45,812 nucleotides of DNA from Phycisphaerales bacterium UBA2402. Lineage in GTDB: Bacteria > Planctomycetota > Phycisphaerae > Phycisphaerales > UBA1924. The notes under the pieces are model-generated. The model was given only the letters and a program-made list of their open reading frames with translations. It had not been told where the DNA came from and searched no databases. A program made the translations under genes and the position numbers. Shown here one piece after another: positions 42,411 to 45,812 of this stretch (position 1 is the first letter of the stretch; each line of letters starts with the position of its first letter). The stretch is from the NCBI GenBank assembly GCA_002343715.1, contig DDSA01000187.1, forward strand, positions 1-45,812, given 5' to 3'.

Positions 42411-43754
42411 TCAGCGCTCAGTAGCCACGGTCTTCTGCGTCTTGCTCAACACCTCGACCGGTTTGAAGGTCGTTTCGAGCACCGTCTTGCTGTCCGCCTT
42501 CAACCAACCATCAAGGATTCCGGCGTAGACTGCACGGAAGTCGATCTTGTACTTCAGGTCGCCTTCGTCCAGATCGCGGAGGGATGGATGCTCCCCCACC
42601 ACACCCCGTCGGACCATTGGTCCGCACAGGAACATGGGCGCCGCGGTGCCGTGGTCCGTGCCGGCGCTTGCGTTCTGACCGACACGCCGACCGAACTCCG
42701 AGAACGACATGGTCAGGACCCGGGAATCGTTGCGTTGCGCCTTGAGGTCCGAGTAGAAGGCCTTGAGCGCTCCCGCGAACTGGTTCAGGAGTTGGGCGTG
42801 ACGCCCCTGCGCCCCGCCCTGCCCTGCATGGGTGTCGAATGATCCGTGAGTCACGTAGTAGACTCGTGTCTTCAGACCGGCGCGGATCATGAGCGCCACC
42901 ATCTGCAACTGGCGGGCGATGTCCCCTTGCGGATACTGCACCAGCGGCCTCTGGGAGACTGCTTTGCGGATCATGTCGCTGCTGACCTGGGCGTCCAGCG
43001 CGGTGCGCACCAGGAAGTTGGAGTTTGTGTCTTTCGGTGTCGTGATGCTCCGACGATTGAGCGTTTCGTACCCATCCCGCAATGCCTTGTTCAGGTCCTG
43101 GGCCGACCACTTGAACAACTCCGCGGACTCGAACGAGACCGGCTTGATCTTCCGTCCTTGCATGGCGAGTGGTGCGGCGCGGCCGATGGCGATCCCCGGT
43201 GGACCGGAGGCCGCATCCTCGACGCGCTCCGCCGCGGGCGTTTCAACCGTGCCGCTTTCACCCTTCCCGAATCCGCAGCATTCGGCATCGAAGTAACGCC
43301 CCAGCCAGCCGTCGCCCGTAGCGGTGGTGTCGGCGGTGTGCCAGATGTCCATTGACTTGAAGTGCGATCTGTTGGGATTGGGATAGCCCACTCCCTGAAC
43401 AACCGTGCACATCCCGTCGTCGTACAGGTCCTTGAGAGGCGCAAGTTGAGGATGGAACCCGATACCGTCGCCGATTTTCAGTGCTTCACGCTCGGGGATG
43501 CTGATGCCGGGCCTCGCCTTGTAGTATTCGGAAGCCCCGAAAGGAACCACGGTGTTCAGCCCGTCGTTGCCGCCGCTGAGTTGGAGCACCACCAGAATGT
43601 GATCGTCCGGAACACCCGGCACGCTCGTCAAGCCCCCCGCCCGCGCGTGCATCGCCAGCGCCGAGGAGTTGAGAAAAGCGGGCACGCTCGCCGTGGCGGA
43701 GGCGAGGACGAGACCCGATCGGAGAAACTCGCGGCGTGAGTATGGTGAGTTCAT
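42411..43754 (-). CDS. DUF1501 family exported protein
   Basis: A 447-residue protein with a twin-arginine signal (SRREFLRSGLVLASATAS). Family motifs are LVVLQLSGGNDGLNTVVPF near residue 54, RSHFKSMDIWHTAD near 130, GSFDTHAGQGGAQGRHAQLL near 310, and the metal-site block MSFSEFGRRVGQNASAGTDH with HGTAAPMFLCG near 350. DUF1501 belongs to the alkaline-phosphatase-like/sulfatase fold group and is nearly always beside DUF1800, as here (52-base gap, DUF1800 first). The function is unknown; export suggests a role in the periplasm or at the surface. ATG 43754 gives the signal peptide; the longer frame overlaps the upstream gene and is rejected. Confidence 0.9.
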   Translation of the reverse strand: MNSPYSRREFLRSGLVLASATASVPAFLNSSALAMHARAGGLTSVPGVPDDHILVVLQLSGGNDGLNTVVPFGASEYYKARPGISIPEREALKIGDGIGFHPQLAPLKDLYDDGMCTVVQGVGYPNPNRSHFKSMDIWHTADTTATGDGWLGRYFDAECCGFGKGESGTVETPAAERVEDAASGPPGIAIGRAAPLAMQGRKIKPVSFESAELFKWSAQDLNKALRDGYETLNRRSITTPKDTNSNFLVRTALDAQVSSDMIRKAVSQRPLVQYPQGDIARQLQMVALMIRAGLKTRVYYVTHGSFDTHAGQGGAQGRHAQLLNQFAGALKAFYSDLKAQRNDSRVLTMSFSEFGRRVGQNASAGTDHGTAAPMFLCGPMVRRGVVGEHPSLRDLDEGDLKYKIDFRAVYAGILDGWLKADSKTVLETTFKPVEVLSKTQKTVATER

Positions 43755-43806
43755 GGTTGGTCGCGGGTCGGAGTGATTGAAACGAAAACCGACGAGAAAT
43801 GGCGGA

Positions 43807-45372
43807 TCAGCAGAGTTGATATTCCGGCGCGGCGGTGGCGAGGAGCAGCATCCCGGTGACTGTCTCCTGTGTGACTCTGTCACCCGCCGCTCGCAGGTAT
43901 TCACGAAGCGCCTGCGCTGTCGCGCTCGGGGATTGCCCCAGGGTGACGCGAAGAACCCGCTCGACAGCTGCGTCGGGGTCGCGGACTTCACCGAGGACGG
44001 CGAGCGCATCGAACTTCTGAGTATCCGCCGTCGGATCGAAGCCCTGGGGTTTCTTGCCCGTCAGCAGGAAGGCCAGCACATTCTGCCGGACGAACAGCGT
44101 CGAGGTATTGATCCACGAGCGGCCTCCGTCCCACCCTTTCACGCTCGGCGGGAAGAAGATGCGCTGTCCCATGAGATCGAGCGCATCGTTCAGAATCGAC
44201 AAGTCCCGCGGCGGGGTGTTCAGCGACCGGATCGCGCCCACGACAAGCACGACCGGGCCTTTGATCTGTTGATTGCGGAAACGCGGCTCGTAGAAATGCT
44301 CGGACAAGAAGAGCCGCTTCAGCACGGGCTTGAGAGCGTAGCGATTCACACGAAGGGTATCGGCCATCTGGCGCAGCACGGCCCGCTGGGCGGGATCGAG
44401 AGTCTTGTCTCCGCCGCGTTCATCGGTCGGCACATCGGCGACAAAGTAGTGGTACAGTTTTCGGGAGATGTACCGAGCGCACGCCGGCTGGTTCAGGATG
44501 ATGTCGACAAAGTCTTCGCCCTTGATGTTGCCGGATCGCCCGAGGATTCGCTTCTCGCCGTTGTCGTGGTTGCGGGGCTGAAAGACAAAGTCGTCGTCCT
44601 CGAACGTGTATCCCGTGAGAGCACGAGCACCTTCCTTGATGTCCTTCTCGGTGTAGTTGCCCACTCCAAGCGAGAAGAGTTCCATGATCTCCCGGGCGAG
44701 ATTCTCGTTCGGCCGTCCCTTGCGGCTGTCGTTGTTGTCGAGGTAGGCGATCATCGCGGGGTCCTTGATGATCGCGTGCAGGATGTCCCCGAAGTTTCCG
44801 GCCGCGTTGGCGCGGAACATCTGGTTCTGCATGAACATGTGGTAACTGTTTTCGATCGTTCGGTAGTTGGTGGCGAAATGCCCGTGCCAGAAGAGCGTGA
44901 GTTTCTCTTCGAGCGGCCTGGGCGTTTCGATCATCCGCGTGAGCCACCACTTCTGGAGCTTCGCCATCTGCTGGCGGTCGGCCTGCTCGCGGTCCTGACG
45001 CATCTTTCGAAGTTCGGCCAACTTGTTCTCGTCCTGTGCCCGCTGCGCCGCGCGGTACATCTCCCGCTCGTTTCTGTCCGGCGGTCGCATGATCGTACGG
45101 TCGAACGTGTCAACCGCGACAGGCTCACCGGGGACCTTGTCGAAGTTCAGGATGTGATCAACGGATTTTTCGGGCCCCCACCTGACCAGGAGCGCGACTT
45201 GTTCCGCCGTACCTCCGAACCCCGCACGCCAGAGAAGGTGACGGGCATGCGCTTCGCCGAACGCGTCCTTTGACACCGGGCGGAGTGAAGTCGCCAGCCG
45301 TGCATCCCCAAGATCTTCTGTCCCCGCGTTTGGCTGCGTGTCGGGCGGGTTGGCCGGTTGGGTTAAAGGCAT
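43807..45372 (-). CDS. DUF1800 family protein
   Basis: A 521-residue DUF1800 protein, the usual operon partner of DUF1501 in planctomycetes and other bacteria. Motifs are ARHLLWRAGFGGT near residue 44, LFWHGHFATNYRTI near 160, NLAREIMELFSLGVGNYTE near 220, and YISRKLYHYFV near 290. The function is unknown. No clear signal peptide is seen in the first 30 residues, although the partner has one. ATG 45372 is chosen because AAGGAG stands six bases before it, the best ribosome-binding site in the window; a GTG seven codons upstream is less likely. Confidence 0.9.
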   Translation of the reverse strand: MPLTQPANPPDTQPNAGTEDLGDARLATSLRPVSKDAFGEAHARHLLWRAGFGGTAEQVALLVRWGPEKSVDHILNFDKVPGEPVAVDTFDRTIMRPPDRNEREMYRAAQRAQDENKLAELRKMRQDREQADRQQMAKLQKWWLTRMIETPRPLEEKLTLFWHGHFATNYRTIENSYHMFMQNQMFRANAAGNFGDILHAIIKDPAMIAYLDNNDSRKGRPNENLAREIMELFSLGVGNYTEKDIKEGARALTGYTFEDDDFVFQPRNHDNGEKRILGRSGNIKGEDFVDIILNQPACARYISRKLYHYFVADVPTDERGGDKTLDPAQRAVLRQMADTLRVNRYALKPVLKRLFLSEHFYEPRFRNQQIKGPVVLVVGAIRSLNTPPRDLSILNDALDLMGQRIFFPPSVKGWDGGRSWINTSTLFVRQNVLAFLLTGKKPQGFDPTADTQKFDALAVLGEVRDPDAAVERVLRVTLGQSPSATAQALREYLRAAGDRVTQETVTGMLLLATAAPEYQLC

Positions 45373-45681
45373 GAAGATCTCCTTCGGATTCACCTATCGG
45401 CAATACGCACTCGCCGCGATCTGATTGCATCCCCAGCCGAACTGGTCGTGCCGACCTCGGTTGCTGAATATCGGGCTGCCCACACCCCTTTCCTCCGTTC
45501 ACAATCCCGAACAGTGCTTTCGCGAGCTCTGCATACTCATACGCCGCTCGGACCGGGGTGTATCCAGTCTCCGGAGGTGTTTAAACTTGACTTGTGAGAC
45601 ACCGGTGGACTCCGGCATCGACTCGGAGTACGCTCCCGGCGGTGGACCGTCAGTCCGGTGGGATGCACGGAGTAGGCGCGC
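45373..45681. other. Intergenic region between divergent genes at the window end
   Basis: About 309 bases. A 6-bp inverted repeat (ACTCCG at 45609-45614, CGGAGT at 45624-45629) could be a regulator site. TTGACT near 45590 has no matching -10. The short open frames here are unconvincing. Confidence 0.4.
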
Positions 45682-45795
45682 ATGAAGATCATTCTCGACA
45701 CACGCACCGACCGGGTCAGAATCATTGATTCTCCCCAGCGTCCCTATGAAAACCCTGACGAAGAAGGTGCTTGGTCAGACGAACTCGACGAAACA
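45682..45795 (+). CDS. 5' end of an uncharacterised small gene, cut by the contig end
   Basis: ATG at 45682 opens a frame of 38 codons that runs into the adapter at 45796. It begins MKIILDTRTDRVRIIDSPQR and is acidic towards the end. No family is recognised, and the codons after 45795 must not be read as protein. Confidence 0.45.
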
Positions 45796-45812
45796 AGATC
45801 GGAAGAGCGTCG
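45796..45812. other. Illumina TruSeq adapter remnant
   Basis: The last 17 bases, AGATCGGAAGAGCGTCG, match the start of the standard Illumina TruSeq universal adapter (read 2 side). They are a library artefact left at the contig end, not genomic sequence. Confidence 0.95.

Noticed and set aside
1..45812. CRISPR arrays, rRNA or tRNA genes, toxin-antitoxin pairs, prophage genes
   Set aside because: Scanned by eye on both strands; no spaced repeats, conserved RNA cores or matching gene pairs were seen.

Overview
The window looks like a piece of a planctomycete genome, most likely class Phycisphaerae. This is inferred from its gene families. There is a DUF1800/DUF1501 pair, a DUF2231 membrane protein fused to a planctomycete-type cytochrome c domain, and a pseudopilin-like protein with the planctomycete N- and C-terminal signatures. 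There is also a secreted protein with a VPTPG-type PEP-CTERM tail, and two zinc-ribbon membrane proteins. The DNA is GC-rich, and few genes have a clear Shine-Dalgarno site. It appears to be a metagenomic or draft contig: the last 17 bases (45796-45812) match an Illumina adapter rather than genome. No rRNA, tRNA, CRISPR array or intact mobile element was found.

Layout. 1-720: 5' part of a patatin-like lipoprotein (minus strand). 1102-5876: a plus-strand set of an SLC13 anion transporter, an AbgT transporter and a peptidase T-like M20 peptidase. 5928-7313: a ThrE-type amino acid exporter (minus). 7314-8297: no intact gene, but a frameshifted relic of an ISL3-family transposase. 8298-13293: divergent exported peptidases, S41 (minus) and S9/glutamyl-endopeptidase type (plus). 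13365-18515: a zinc-ribbon membrane protein, arginine decarboxylase speA with a long structured leader, an NHL-type beta-propeller protein and the DUF2231-cytochrome protein. 18716-19405: the PEP-CTERM protein (minus) with its own terminator.

19668-24323: the most interesting part, a lysW-lysX-lysY-lysZ-lysK operon for amino-group-carrier-protein-dependent lysine and/or ornithine/arginine synthesis. Upstream lie a promoter, a 45-codon reading frame with five AAA lysine codons within twelve codons, and a strong intrinsic terminator. This is the arrangement expected of leader-peptide attenuation. The aminotransferase lysJ and the early alpha-aminoadipate genes are not in the window.

24354-30116: a GH2 beta-mannosidase facing a sugar ABC importer (binding protein and two permeases, no ATPase), probably a manno-oligosaccharide uptake and hydrolysis module. 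30204-32653: two tandem crotonase paralogues, a small protein resembling the LigD phosphoesterase domain, and an uncharacterised 149-residue protein. 32716-39988: asparagine synthetase, alanyl-tRNA synthetase, an O-antigen ligase-like membrane protein and a divergent glycosyltransferase. 40066-45372: a zinc-ribbon/repeat membrane protein, the pseudopilin-like protein, and the DUF1800-DUF1501 operon. The window ends in a small truncated gene and the adapter.

All functional calls come from reading motifs and family resemblance; no database search or RNA folding was run.
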